Positions 53,101 through 61,041 are shown, numbered from the stretch's first letter. The stretch: DNA of 64,000 nucleotides from Prevotella sp. (GCA_017548605.1 JAFYZT010000042.1:1-64000); one strand, 5' to 3'. Numbers and translations: made by a program. Notes: generated from the sequence alone by a model not told the origin.

Positions 53101-55574
53101 CCTGGGGCATCGACGAGGGCGTTAGTTATCCTTTCCTGCAATGGGAAAACGAAATAACCCCGATAATTGAGATTACCCTCGACAAGACGACCCTTTCTAT
53201 AGAAAAAGGAAAAGAGGCGACCATTACGGCGAATATCAAACCTCAAAATGCCACGAACAAACAATTGAACTGGACCAGCAGCAATGAGGCAGTGGCTACC
53301 GTAGAGAACGGAGTGGTCACCGCCGTGGCGGTGGGTACGGCGACCATCACCGCCGCCGCCACCGACGGCTCCGGCGTGACAGCCACCTGTCTGGTGACGG
53401 TAACGATCAGCAAGGAGGCAGCCATAGCTGCCCTGCAAGAACTGGTGGCTGAGGCACAGGCTCTCTATGACAACAGCACCGAGGGTGAGAACATCGGCGA
53501 ATACGCTCCCGGCTCACGTGCCTCCCTGCTGGCTGTCATCAACAATGTGAACGCACAGATATCCAGCACGATGAGCGACGAGGCTATCAGTCAGTGCACC
53601 GCCGACATCAATGCCGCCATCGAGGCGTTCCAGAACCAGCAAGTGACAGCCGGTGAAGACACCGACTACAGCACCATCGCCAACACCATCTACCTGGAAC
53701 GTGTTGAAGCTGCCGCGGGCAGCCAGGTCACCCTGTCAGTGAAGATGAAGAACACCGTCGAGGTGCAGGGCTACCAGTTCGACCTCTACCTGCCTGAGGG
53801 CGTTACCGTGGCCACCGACGAGGACGGCTTCAGCCTGATTGAGCTGAGCACGGCCCGCACCACGGCGCGCAAGACCGACTACTTCAACTCCACCGTTCAG
53901 CCCGACGGCAGCATCCGCGTGCTCTGCGGCTCGTCGAAGGGATACACCTTCGAAGGCACCGACGGCGAGGTGGCAACCATAACACTGAATATCGATGAGA
54001 ACATGGAGGAAGGTGACCATCCCATTATCCTGAAGGAGGTGAACCTGACCGACAAGAACTCCACGCTCTACACCACCGGTTACCTGAAGTCGACGCTCAC
54101 CATCATCAATTTCATCCTCGGCGACGTGAACGGCAACAAGAAGGTGGAGGTGTCCGACTTCATCGCCACCGCCAACTACATCCTCGGCAACCCACCGCAG
54201 GTGTTCATCTTCAAGGCGGGCGACGTGAACAGCAACAACAAGATTGAGGTGGCCGACTTCATCGGCATCGCCAACATCATCCTGAACGGTTCCGGCAGCA
54301 GCAACGCTCCGGCAGCGGCCCCGAAGAAAGCCCTGGCAGCAGGTCCGAAGAAAGCATCCACGGACATCGAAGCACTCTCCGATGCGATCTACGTGGAGCC
54401 TGTGACCGCCGCTCCCGGCACGCAGCAGGTACTCTCCGTCAGGATGAAGAACAGCAGCCCCGTGGCGGGCTTCGAGTTCCGCCTGCAGCTGCCCGCCGGC
54501 ATCACCGTGGCCACCGACGAGGACGGCATCCTCATGGCCGAGCTGAGCACGGCGCGTACGACGGCACGCAAGACCGACTACTTCAACTCCTCCCTGCAGG
54601 CCGACGGAACGCTGCAAGTACTCTGCGGCACCTCGACGGCCGACCCGAACACAGGCAAGCCCTATACCTTCAGCGGCAACGACGGCGAAGTGGCGCTCAT
54701 CACCGTGAACATCCCCGAGGACTATGCCGAGGGCATGTATGAAGTGAGCATCCACGACATCGCCTTCTCCGACGACGACAACAACCTGACGGAGATAGAG
54801 CAGACGGTGACCACCGAGATGACCGTCGGCGACAACAGCATCGTGCTTGACGAGAACTCCGAAGACGACATCGAGACGACGGACGCTGTGGTGAACATCA
54901 GGGTGAGGCGCACGATAGCCGCCAACCAGTGGAGCACCATCTGCCTGCCTTTCAACATGACTGCTGAGCAGGTGTACGCCTCGTTCGGCGACGACGTTCA
55001 GCTGCAGGCGTTCGACAGCTACGACGTGGATTACGACGATGACGACAACGTAAAAAGTATCCTTGTCCACTTCGGCGACATCGACATCGACGAGGAAGGG
55101 TTCTACGCCAACTATCCTTACCTGATCAAGGTGTCGGAACCCGTTGAGGAGTTTACGGTGAGAAGCATCCTTGAACCCGACGAGGAGAGCGCGATAGCTG
55201 AATACGACAACGGTAAGACGGGCAGGCAGCGCAAGGTGTACGGCACGTTCTACGGCACGTACCATGCCCAGACGACGGTGCCGGAGAGCTGTCTCTTCAT
55301 CAGTAACAACAAGTTCTGGTATTCTACCGGTCTGACGAAGATGAAGGCCTTCCGCGGGTATTTCGAGTTCGTGGATGTGCTGGCTGATATGGCCAACGCG
55401 AACATCAGCTTCTCGTTCGACGGAACGACTGGGATTCATGAGATTCTGAACCGGTCGATGGCTGACGGTGCCGTGTATACCATACAGGGCCAGTTCGTAG
55501 GCAAGGATATCGAACTGAAGAAGTTGCCTCGCGGCATATACATCATCAACGGCAAGAAACAGGTAATTAAGTAA
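50154..55574 (+). CDS. Giant surface protein: GLUG repeats, Ig-like, cohesin-like and dockerin-like modules
   Basis: A 1806-aa secreted protein. Modules in order: signal peptide (LLTLAVSFLCTLFAFAQ, residues 4-20); GLUG-type repeats with the recurring GGLVG or GGIIG and a 60-70 aa period (about 60-440); a short linker domain (about 535-600); a second GLUG block (about 605-900); a BIG2-like Ig domain (about 1002-1085); a helical FIVAR-like segment (about 1086-1165); cohesin-like domain 1 (about 1175-1320); a dockerin-like pair (GDVNGNKKVEVSDFIATANY and GDVNSNNKIEVADFIGIANI, about 1321-1380); cohesin-like domain 2 (about 1410-1560); and a C-terminal domain ending GIYIINGKKQVIK, like sorting tails. 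It is probably a cell-surface adhesin. The 5' part is A/T-rich and the 3' half GC-rich. Confidence 0.88.
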   Translation: MKKRLLTLAVSFLCTLFAFAQFSGSGSGTASDPYLIYNETQLSQMANFLNQEGVVFSLKKDLDLTNWIAENSPSQGWQPIGVEASPFKGKLLGNNHTISGLSINRSSSSYVGFFGNLEGATVSDLNINGSSIKGGDNTGVLAGMAKNTSVTNVNILLSDALSGNCDYHGGLIGKVLNSTLMDCIVNGVVRGKQYVGGIIGKVDLVAVILTNCSYEGYVSGKGAVGGIVGALDGSTSLTSCKSKAEISSTGQYTGGIIGSSSGVCLKSMEGCSHFGDISGTEYVGGLVGRIVLKNGSSSLKGDKNYFINNCTVIGNINGSGNDVGGLVGALSSSFVTNYDNGCNYKCVYCLTNSYFNGDITGANAVGGLVGDLSGATIRNNYSSGNIYGGWYVGGIVGRAKEVNYTSVYNTTTTITSSIISNISICSTISSSSGSALTSYGRIYGSADNSTTIGAMGTADGNSALTLCKLIRSGVTQTVQENLQNGTSVGPSLLKLKATYVAKGWDFDNNWEILETECYPYKTYQVAPPVIESELISGATVISGKSVEGGTVYLLYKDNAPVSTNCSGNLWSFSTEALQSGAQVRTYAEVDGKVPSYYTTATVGFPGSGTEADPYRIYSAEDLQGANKMGYYKLMNDIDLTSWININSSSKGWVPVGLNSGDAIYIDGDNHKVTGLWTNTTDDYTGLFSYYSAGEIKNLTVEVATGKQVKGGNYTGILIGRMANGTITNCTVKGDVSGLQYTGGMAGFVENTPLFMLSAEGNVTGAYRVGGLVGELGSSSSVSKCYAVSDVTATGSSASHVGGLFGSCVSTIVQQSFANGTVSASGAGSNTGGLIGHANGTSITNCYTTASVSGTNHNGGLVAYALNTSIDKCYAKGNISGENFGGGIVSQLDGSGASLSNSVAANNILSLSAQSSWGSRVIGGYKNGAPEPEENNYALSTMQVSLNGVPQTKTDDPVEGIAKPQADLMSATTYQGLGWNFSSAWGIDEGVSYPFLQWENEITPIIEITLDKTTLSIEKGKEATITANIKPQNATNKQLNWTSSNEAVATVENGVVTAVAVGTATITAAATDGSGVTATCLVTVTISKEAAIAALQELVAEAQALYDNSTEGENIGEYAPGSRASLLAVINNVNAQISSTMSDEAISQCTADINAAIEAFQNQQVTAGEDTDYSTIANTIYLERVEAAAGSQVTLSVKMKNTVEVQGYQFDLYLPEGVTVATDEDGFSLIELSTARTTARKTDYFNSTVQPDGSIRVLCGSSKGYTFEGTDGEVATITLNIDENMEEGDHPIILKEVNLTDKNSTLYTTGYLKSTLTIINFILGDVNGNKKVEVSDFIATANYILGNPPQVFIFKAGDVNSNNKIEVADFIGIANIILNGSGSSNAPAAAPKKALAAGPKKASTDIEALSDAIYVEPVTAAPGTQQVLSVRMKNSSPVAGFEFRLQLPAGITVATDEDGILMAELSTARTTARKTDYFNSSLQADGTLQVLCGTSTADPNTGKPYTFSGNDGEVALITVNIPEDYAEGMYEVSIHDIAFSDDDNNLTEIEQTVTTEMTVGDNSIVLDENSEDDIETTDAVVNIRVRRTIAANQWSTICLPFNMTAEQVYASFGDDVQLQAFDSYDVDYDDDDNVKSILVHFGDIDIDEEGFYANYPYLIKVSEPVEEFTVRSILEPDEESAIAEYDNGKTGRQRKVYGTFYGTYHAQTTVPESCLFISNNKFWYSTGLTKMKAFRGYFEFVDVLADMANANISFSFDGTTGIHEILNRSMADGAVYTIQGQFVGKDIELKKLPRGIYIINGKKQVIK

Positions 55575-55576
55575 TG

Positions 55577-55682
55577 TAGAATATTGAGTGTTGATTGTTG
55601 AGTGGTCGCTTCGCGATGATGAATTGTGAATCCGTCAAGTTCAAACTCACAAACTTCAAACTCATAAATATATAGACTCACA
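55577..55682. repeat. Low-complexity TTGA-type sequence after the surface protein gene
   Basis: ATTGAGTGTTGATTGTTGAG-like 7-8 bp units, a GCTTCGC mini-hairpin and CAAACTC units fill the gap. They are of the same style as the array at 59382-59711. Confidence 0.6.
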
Positions 55683-55895
55683 ATGAAAAAAAACAGATAT
55701 ATTATACCGCAGGTGAAATCCTGCATGATGGAGACGGGCAGCCTTTTGGACGGCAGCGTGACAGGTGACAACGGCACTGGCTGGGGTGGCGTGGACGATA
55801 GCGGCACTCAAGAACCGGCTGCCAACGGTAACAGTATGTGGGAAGAAGAAAGCACATGGGCAACCCATAGCCTGTTTGACGACGAAGAACAGTAG
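55683..55895 (+). CDS. Small acidic peptide of 70 aa following the surface protein
   Basis: The product starts MKKNRYIIPQVKSCMMETGS and then runs through a Gly/Ser/Asp/Thr-rich middle (TGDNGTGWGGVDD) to an acidic end (LFDDEEQ). There is no membrane segment. Short Bacteroidales proteins with an MKK...Y..P...(L)L.GS head are common and uncharacterised; I recognise the pattern but no function. It lies 108 nt after the surface protein gene and is closed by a strong terminator, so the two are probably one transcript. Confidence 0.7.
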   Translation: MKKNRYIIPQVKSCMMETGSLLDGSVTGDNGTGWGGVDDSGTQEPAANGNSMWEEESTWATHSLFDDEEQ

Positions 55896-55918
55896 AACTT
55901 TTTTCATAATTATGCTAA

Positions 55919-55960
55919 AGCGGGGAGCCACCTGAAAAGGGTGTACTCCCCGCTATTTTT
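55919..55960 (+). terminator. Intrinsic terminator after the 70-aa peptide gene
   Basis: AGCGGGGAG and CTCCCCGCT form a 9-bp GC-rich stem, followed by ATTTTT. It ends the surface-protein operon. Confidence 0.8.
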
Positions 55961-55973
55961 GTACCCACCCCAT

Positions 55974-56030
55974 CCCTCCCAAAGGGAGGGAAAAGCCTCC
56001 CCCCTTGCCCCCTCAGAAGGAAGGGGGAAG
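55974..56030. repeat. GC-rich palindromic repeat cluster
   Basis: CCCTCCC/GGGAGGG with an AAA loop (55974-55990) is followed by a second C-rich/G-rich arm pair (CCTCCCCCC, then GGAAGGGGG). It belongs to the palindrome family also seen at 13187, 21373 and 46495. No gene is seen in the gap 55896-56282. Confidence 0.65.
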
Positions 56031-56199
56031 TAATCAGCTAAACTCGCAATTAATAAGGTGGTTTGGTTGGTTTGCCCCCCCTCAATGAAGTTTCGTAAAT
56101 GTATAACATTACGATAACAGCTTATAGCACATATTCTTCTGAGTTCTTGGGTCAAATGGACAGGCTCCTTTGATCCATGAAATCAAGAAATATTACCTT

Positions 56200-56246
56200 G
56201 GTACACAAGTTTGTGGACCACAAACTTGTGTACCAGTTTTTTTTTG
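56200..56246 (+). promoter_or_regulatory. 35-bp palindrome with T run, operator or terminator
   Basis: GGTACACAAGTTTGTGG and its exact reverse complement (56200-56234, one central base) are followed by nine or more T. As RNA it would make a very stable hairpin plus T run, like a terminator. But it also covers the -33 region of the promoter at 56249, so it may be an operator for the next gene. Confidence 0.75.
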
Positions 56247-56248
56247 AT

Positions 56249-56256
56249 TAACTTTG
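56249..56256 (+). promoter_or_regulatory. Promoter -7 element of the AAA ATPase gene
   Basis: TAACTTTG fits TAnnTTTG, with a leader of about 20 nt. The upstream 35-bp palindrome abuts it. Confidence 0.5.
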
Positions 56257-56282
56257 CAGTCTCACCAATCAATGAAGCAATC

Positions 56283-57407
56283 ATGGATAGAGCGTTTGTA
56301 TATGGAATGTCGGTAGAAGGCAATAACTTTACCGACAGGGTAAAGGAAACACGGAGGCTGAAACTCGACTTCGAGAATGGCATGAACGTTATACTCGTGT
56401 CGCCGCGAAGGATAGGCAAAAGTTCCATCGTCAGAAAGGTGAAGTCGGAAATCACCAACCCCGCCATCAAGGTGGTGCTTATGGATGTCTACGACTGCAG
56501 GAGCGAGTACGACTTCTACAACCGTTTCGCGTCAGTACTCATGAAGGAGACCGCATCGAAAGCCGAACAGGTGCTCGAGAACATCAAACGCTTTCTCGTC
56601 CGGCTCACGCCGAAAATATCTTTCACTCCAGAGCCAATGGAAGATTTTTCCTTTTCTCTCGGCATCACCCACGAGAACTACAAGCCGGAAGAGATCCTTC
56701 AGCTCCCCGAGCTGATAGCTAAGGAAAAAGGCATACACATCGTAGTGTGTATCGACGAATTCCAACAGATAGGAGAGTTCCCTGACACCGTCACCGTGCA
56801 GAAACGTCTCCGCGGGGTATGGCAACACCAGCGGAATGTTTCTTATTGTCTCTTTGGCAGTAAGAAACACTTGATGGTGAAACTGTTCCAGAATCGGAAG
56901 ATGCCATTCTACCAGTTTGGGGAGATGTTTTACTTGGAAAAAATACCAACGGAAGACTGGATTCCTTTTATCCGCTCACGTTTTGAAAGCCAGGGAAAGG
57001 TGATATCCGAAGAGTTGGCCCGAAAGATCTGCGACAAGGTGGAGAATGTATCGTCGTACGTGCAGCAGCTGGCTTGGAATGTGTTGGCAGAAACAGACCA
57101 CGAAGCTACAGAACAGGACTTCACCAATGGGGTGGAGGCTCTGCTGGCTCAGTGCTCCGGCCTTTTTGAAGAGCAGATGAAGGGCCTGACATCTTATCAG
57201 ATAAGCTTTATCCGGGCCATCTGTAATGGCGTTCATGACGGTTTCGGCAGTAAGTCGATACTGCAAGAGTATCAGTTGGGCAGTAAGTCGAATGTGGCTC
57301 GCATCAAGGCATCCTTGACTGACCGTGAGTTGATTGATTCAGACGGGAGTGGTACATATATTGAGGATCCTGTCTTCCGTGTGTGGTTCAAAAGGGTCTT
57401 TCCGTGA
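56283..57407 (+). CDS. AAA-family ATPase
   Basis: A 374-aa P-loop ATPase starting at MDRAFVYGMSVEGNNF; a TTG frame start at 56211 lies inside the palindrome and is rejected. Walker A reads VSPRRIGKSS (about residues 40-49), with Ser at the usual first Gly. Walker B is VVCIDEFQQIG, and a sensor-like SYCLFGSKKHLM follows. The C-terminal about 90 residues (for example SKSNVARIKASLTDRELID) form a winged-helix-like domain, as in archaeal-type ATPases and STAND-like proteins. Its biological role is unknown. The DUF4143 proteins upstream are of a different type. Confidence 0.85.
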   Translation: MDRAFVYGMSVEGNNFTDRVKETRRLKLDFENGMNVILVSPRRIGKSSIVRKVKSEITNPAIKVVLMDVYDCRSEYDFYNRFASVLMKETASKAEQVLENIKRFLVRLTPKISFTPEPMEDFSFSLGITHENYKPEEILQLPELIAKEKGIHIVVCIDEFQQIGEFPDTVTVQKRLRGVWQHQRNVSYCLFGSKKHLMVKLFQNRKMPFYQFGEMFYLEKIPTEDWIPFIRSRFESQGKVISEELARKICDKVENVSSYVQQLAWNVLAETDHEATEQDFTNGVEALLAQCSGLFEEQMKGLTSYQISFIRAICNGVHDGFGSKSILQEYQLGSKSNVARIKASLTDRELIDSDGSGTYIEDPVFRVWFKRVFP

Positions 57408-57448
57408 CACTTCGCCATATTTGCTGTTGGACAGAACGAACCGTTGGC

Positions 57449-58051
57449 ATGAACAAACTGATCTGGAGCATATTGTTTTATTGCTGCACATTGAGAGTGT
57501 GTGGACAGGAGAATACGTTCACATACGTCGTGATAGACAGCGTGCAACAGGTGGAGATGTGTTTAGACCCCGACATATTGGGCAACACTGCCTGCGTGGG
57601 CATATCGAAATACCATCATCCGGCGATCCCTGTGACTACCAAGGGACGTATCGTGATACCCTCGAAGATAACTAATGAAAACGGTAAGACATCCGTGGTG
57701 ACTGCCATTTCAAGGGCGGGACTGCAGGGGTGCAAAGAACTGACGGAGGTGGTGCTGCCCGATAGCTGTTTGGGTTTCGGCGACCAGGCCATGCAGGGAT
57801 GTGAGAAGTTGGAAAGCATCACCTTTCCTGCGACAATGCGGGTGTTATATGCCAAGGCGATGAGCGGATGCACATCGCTGCGCAGGGTGACGGTGCTGGC
57901 AAAGGAGCCGCCGGAATGTGCGGAGAACGTGTTTGACGAGCAGACTTACCAGACGGCCACGCTTGTGGTTCCGGCAGGCAGTGAGGATGCTTACCGTCGT
58001 GCTCCGGCATGGAGGAAATTCAAATTTAGAATGGTGAATTTTGAATTTTGA
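57449..58051 (+). CDS. BspA-like leucine-rich-repeat protein, short
   Basis: A 200-aa secreted protein. A signal peptide (MNKLIWSILFYCCTLRVCGQ) is followed by LRR_5/BspA-type repeats, including AGLQGCKELTEVVLPDSCLG and AMSGCTSLRRVTVLAKEPPE. These surface repeats bind host or matrix proteins in oral Bacteroidota. It ends FKFRMVNFEF, encoded by TTGAATTT-like sequence that continues past the stop codon as intergenic repeat. It lies 41 nt after the ATPase gene and is followed by a longer paralogue. Confidence 0.85.
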   Translation: MNKLIWSILFYCCTLRVCGQENTFTYVVIDSVQQVEMCLDPDILGNTACVGISKYHHPAIPVTTKGRIVIPSKITNENGKTSVVTAISRAGLQGCKELTEVVLPDSCLGFGDQAMQGCEKLESITFPATMRVLYAKAMSGCTSLRRVTVLAKEPPECAENVFDEQTYQTATLVVPAGSEDAYRRAPAWRKFKFRMVNFEF

Positions 58052-58118
58052 ATGTTGAGTGTTGACGAGTTATGAGTGATGAGTTATGAGTGACGAGTTA
58101 CGAATTCTGAATTTTGAA
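58052..58118. repeat. TTGA/ATGAG-type repeat between the LRR genes
   Basis: TTGAATGTTGAGTGTTGA and ATGAGTGATGAGTTATGAGT units fill the gap and run into the 5' end of the next reading frame. Confidence 0.65.
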
Positions 58119-59381
58119 TTGAAAAAGATACTGATGGCGTTGGTGTGCGTGATGGCTGGAATATGCTGCCGTGCGCAGATAATCATCTCGAAGGTGATGG
58201 TGGGCGACTCGCTTACCAATTTGTCAACACAGTTATATGAAAAGAACGTGCCGGACAGTGACATGTTCGTTCATATTGGAATCTTACGTCGCGGCCATGC
58301 CTGCATCGACTGGACATTACGGGGTGCTGTGACCATCCCTGATTCGTTGACGTTCAACATCAACGGTAAGACTTACCCTATTGCAGTGGTGTCTTTTCAT
58401 GCGTTCTACAGATGTGTGGGACTGACGGAAGTTACCTTGCCACCAACTGTTAAAATGGTGGGCTCCGAGGCTTTTTACGGATGTGCGGCGTTGGAGAAGG
58501 TACATCTATCGGACGGTCTGTTGATGCTGGAAGAACGTACGTTCGCGGGCTGCTCATCGTTGCGCGAGGTTACGCTGCCTTGTAGCGTGCCGCCACGTGG
58601 TTCGATAAACGCTTTCGACGCTTCTACCTACGAGAAATGCACATTGATGGTGCCCCAAGGCTGCTCGGCGGCGTATCGCAATGCCGAGTTATGGAGCCAT
58701 TTTGTGCGGATTGAAGAGATGGAAGATGAGGGCGTGATGCCTGACGATCTCGATTATGACAAGTGGGAGAAGGCGATGAACTTCATGGACAGTTTTCTGG
58801 AGGATGAGATGTGGCGCATGCCTCAGCGTGTGGAGACGGATGTCGCATGGACGATAAACATAATGACAAGTGAGGGCTCACGTGAGGTCGTGTTTTCTTC
58901 TCGCAGTGAGTTCGACATGGCGGTGGTGGGGAGCGGTTTGGCCAATGAGTGCTGTATAGACACGACTTTTGCGGGGAGGTTGGCATTGCCCGACAGTGTG
59001 ACGGCACCCGACGGACGGCGCTATGTAGTGGGCGGTGTGGCCATGAGTGCTTTCTCGGGTTGCAAGAGGCTGCAGCAGGTGGATATGCCCCCTCATCTGG
59101 AGTTTATCGACAATTTGGCATTCTACGACTGCAAGGCGTTGCGCCAGGTGGTGATTCCTGCTAATATGAAAGAAATTATGTCTTCCGCCTTCGTGGGCTG
59201 CAACGGCCTGAACAGGGTGGTGACGCTGGCACAGAGACCACCTGACCTCTTTGTTGATGCTTTCGACGACCGCATTTTCAACACGGCGACACTTGTCCTA
59301 CCCGAAGGTGCTACAGAGGCATATATGGCCACGGATGCCTGGCCACTGTTCAAATATAGAATGGAAAATGTTGATTTTTGA
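58119..59381 (+). CDS. BspA-like leucine-rich-repeat protein, long
   Basis: A secreted LRR_5 protein of about 420 aa. The best start is the TTG at 58119, giving MKKILMALVCVMAGICCRAQ, a good signal peptide. The ATG at 58086 adds 11 residues encoded by intergenic repeat. Two blocks of repeats are seen (AFYRCVGLTEVTLPPTVKM and AFYGCAALEKVHLSDGL; later AFSGCKRLQQVDMPPHLEF and AFYDCKALRQVVIPANMKE). An acidic linker (EEMEDEGVMPDDLDYDKW) separates them. Each block ends in an ATLVLPEG or CTLMVPQG strand. The C-terminus FKYRMENVDF is encoded by repeat-like DNA, as in its neighbour. Confidence 0.83.
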   Translation: MKKILMALVCVMAGICCRAQIIISKVMVGDSLTNLSTQLYEKNVPDSDMFVHIGILRRGHACIDWTLRGAVTIPDSLTFNINGKTYPIAVVSFHAFYRCVGLTEVTLPPTVKMVGSEAFYGCAALEKVHLSDGLLMLEERTFAGCSSLREVTLPCSVPPRGSINAFDASTYEKCTLMVPQGCSAAYRNAELWSHFVRIEEMEDEGVMPDDLDYDKWEKAMNFMDSFLEDEMWRMPQRVETDVAWTINIMTSEGSREVVFSSRSEFDMAVVGSGLANECCIDTTFAGRLALPDSVTAPDGRRYVVGGVAMSAFSGCKRLQQVDMPPHLEFIDNLAFYDCKALRQVVIPANMKEIMSSAFVGCNGLNRVVTLAQRPPDLFVDAFDDRIFNTATLVLPEGATEAYMATDAWPLFKYRMENVDF

Positions 59382-59578
59382 ATTATGATTTTTGAATGTT
59401 GAATGATTGCTTCACAATTTTGAATGTTGAATTTTGAATGTTGAATGATTGCTTCGCAATTATGAATTATGAATGTTGATCGTTGAATGATTGCTTCGCA
59501 ATTAAGAATGATGAATGATGAATTGAGAATTCGTTATTCAAAAATTCAACAATTCTACATCGCCGTAGGCGATAACTC
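59382..59578. repeat. TTGAATG/GATTGCTTCGCAATT repeats, left part of the convergent gap
   Basis: Degenerate TTGAATG units alternate with three copies of GAATGATTGCTTC(G/A)CAATT, each able to form a small hairpin. They are in the opposite sense to the heptamers at 59579-59711, so the whole gap can fold back on itself. Confidence 0.75.
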
Positions 59579-59711
59579 AACACTCAACACTCAACATTAA
59601 ACATTCAACACTCAACATTCAACACTCAACATTCAACATTCAACATTCAACACTCAACACTCAACATTCAACATTCAACATTCAACACTCAACACTCAAC
59701 ATTCAACATTC
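59579..59711. repeat. Array of 19 exact-phase heptamers
   Basis: Nineteen consecutive 7-bp units of the form AACATTC or AACACTC (one ends in A) fill 133 bp without a break and stop at the kinase stop codon. It is not a CRISPR, since there are no spacers. Such arrays can change length by slippage. Confidence 0.95.
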
Positions 59712-59712
59712 C

Positions 59713-61041
59713 TCATCCTCGCTCCTTGTTCCGGAGAGTCTTGATTTTCTTTTCCACATCGTTGTTCCACTGCTGCCAGTGTTCCAGTAGTGCCTCGCGC
59801 ACCTTATCGCGGTCGCTGGCGGAGAAACGGGCATCAAGCGCATCGACGTAATTGTACACAAAACGGTTCATATCCTGAATGCGCTGACTGAGGTCGGCGC
59901 TGTGCCACTGCCAGTGGCGCAGGGTGTCCAATTCGCGGATGATGCCCGCCTTCGTGGCAGCGCGGTCAAAGGCTTGTATGGCCTGGGTCTTGGCGGTGGA
60001 CACACGGTTGAGCTCTTCCTGCAACCGCTGGCTCTCAGCGTGCAACTGCGCAATGCTGTCGCGCATGGTACCCATCCTCGTGGCCATCTCTGCCTCCATC
60101 TCGGCTTGCGTGGCGGCATTCTCGGCTTGTTGACGGGCAAGCACCTCGCGTAGCGAGTCGGTGGCATGGCGGTCGACGATGGTACGGGTGACGGGCTCGT
60201 TGACGTTTGAGGGCCGGAACAGCCATACGGCGAGGGCTCCCAGTGTGAGGAGACACAGGGCTGAGGCACCGGCGATAAGCCATTGGCGGCGACGGTGTCG
60301 GCTGGCAAGGGTGCTGTCGATGGCGTTGCGCAACTCGTTGATATTGGCGTAACGCTGGTCTATGGGGCGCAGACAACGTTCGATGATAGGTCGGTAGGGT
60401 TTGCCCAGATCCAAGTCTTGTAGGATAAGGCCAAGACTGTAGATGTCGTTGCGCACATCGGGCGTGTAGGCGGTGGTCTGCTCGGGTGCCATATAACGGA
60501 GGGTGCCGGCGGGCTGTTTGAGCGTGGTGTGGCTGTCGGTATCGGCCATGCCGAAATCTATTACTTTCACCTGCAATCCGTTATGGGCTATCATGATGTT
60601 CTCGGGTTTCAGGTCGCGGTGGATGATGCCTTTGGAGTGGAGGTATCCCACGGCGGAAATAAGGTCGTCGACAATGTGGCGACGCTGCTCTTCCGACAAA
60701 GTTCCGCGACGTTCCCCTTCGATATAGTCGGTTAGTGTCGCACCGTCGATAAATTCCATCACGATGCACTGCCCGATGCCCTCTACTGTTTCCAGACCGA
60801 CGGCCTGGACAATGCCGGGATGTTGCAACTGCATTATGATTTCCAGTTCCTTGCGCAACATCTCTCGATACATCGACTGACGGAGGGCTTCGGTCGCGAG
60901 GGTCTTCAGAACGAAGAGACGGCCGAAACGAGTGGCACGGTACAGTCGGCTGGTTCCCGATTCGCAGATTGGCTGGATGTCGGTGAACTCGCGGCTGATG
61001 CCTTCGAAACTGTCAGTGAAAAACTCGGATGTATCGTTCAT
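59713..61041 (-). CDS. Membrane-bound Ser/Thr protein kinase
   Basis: A 442-aa Hanks-type kinase. Starting at MNDTSEFFTDSF (ATG 61039-61041), it has the ATP-lysine in FVLKTL, the catalytic loop HRDLKPENIM and the DFGMAD metal motif (in the N-terminal 250 residues). A membrane helix (WLIAGASALCLLTLGALAVWLF, about 258-279) leads to an extracytoplasmic coiled coil of about 160 residues (AENAATQAEMEAEMATRMG). The outside part has no known sensor domain such as PASTA. It converges on the LRR gene, with the heptamer array between them. A promoter element lies at 61066-61073. Confidence 0.93.
   Translation of the reverse strand: MNDTSEFFTDSFEGISREFTDIQPICESGTSRLYRATRFGRLFVLKTLATEALRQSMYREMLRKELEIIMQLQHPGIVQAVGLETVEGIGQCIVMEFIDGATLTDYIEGERRGTLSEEQRRHIVDDLISAVGYLHSKGIIHRDLKPENIMIAHNGLQVKVIDFGMADTDSHTTLKQPAGTLRYMAPEQTTAYTPDVRNDIYSLGLILQDLDLGKPYRPIIERCLRPIDQRYANINELRNAIDSTLASRHRRRQWLIAGASALCLLTLGALAVWLFRPSNVNEPVTRTIVDRHATDSLREVLARQQAENAATQAEMEAEMATRMGTMRDSIAQLHAESQRLQEELNRVSTAKTQAIQAFDRAATKAGIIRELDTLRHWQWHSADLSQRIQDMNRFVYNYVDALDARFSASDRDKVREALLEHWQQWNNDVEKKIKTLRNKERG

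Noticed and set aside
53736-55439. A 567-codon open frame antisense to the GC-rich 3' part of the surface protein gene
   Set aside because: It mirrors the cohesin/dockerin coding region. The product is His/Val/Gly-rich without any domain, as expected for a shadow frame.
59579-59711. CRISPR array
   Set aside because: Units are 7 bp with no spacers, and no cas gene is nearby.
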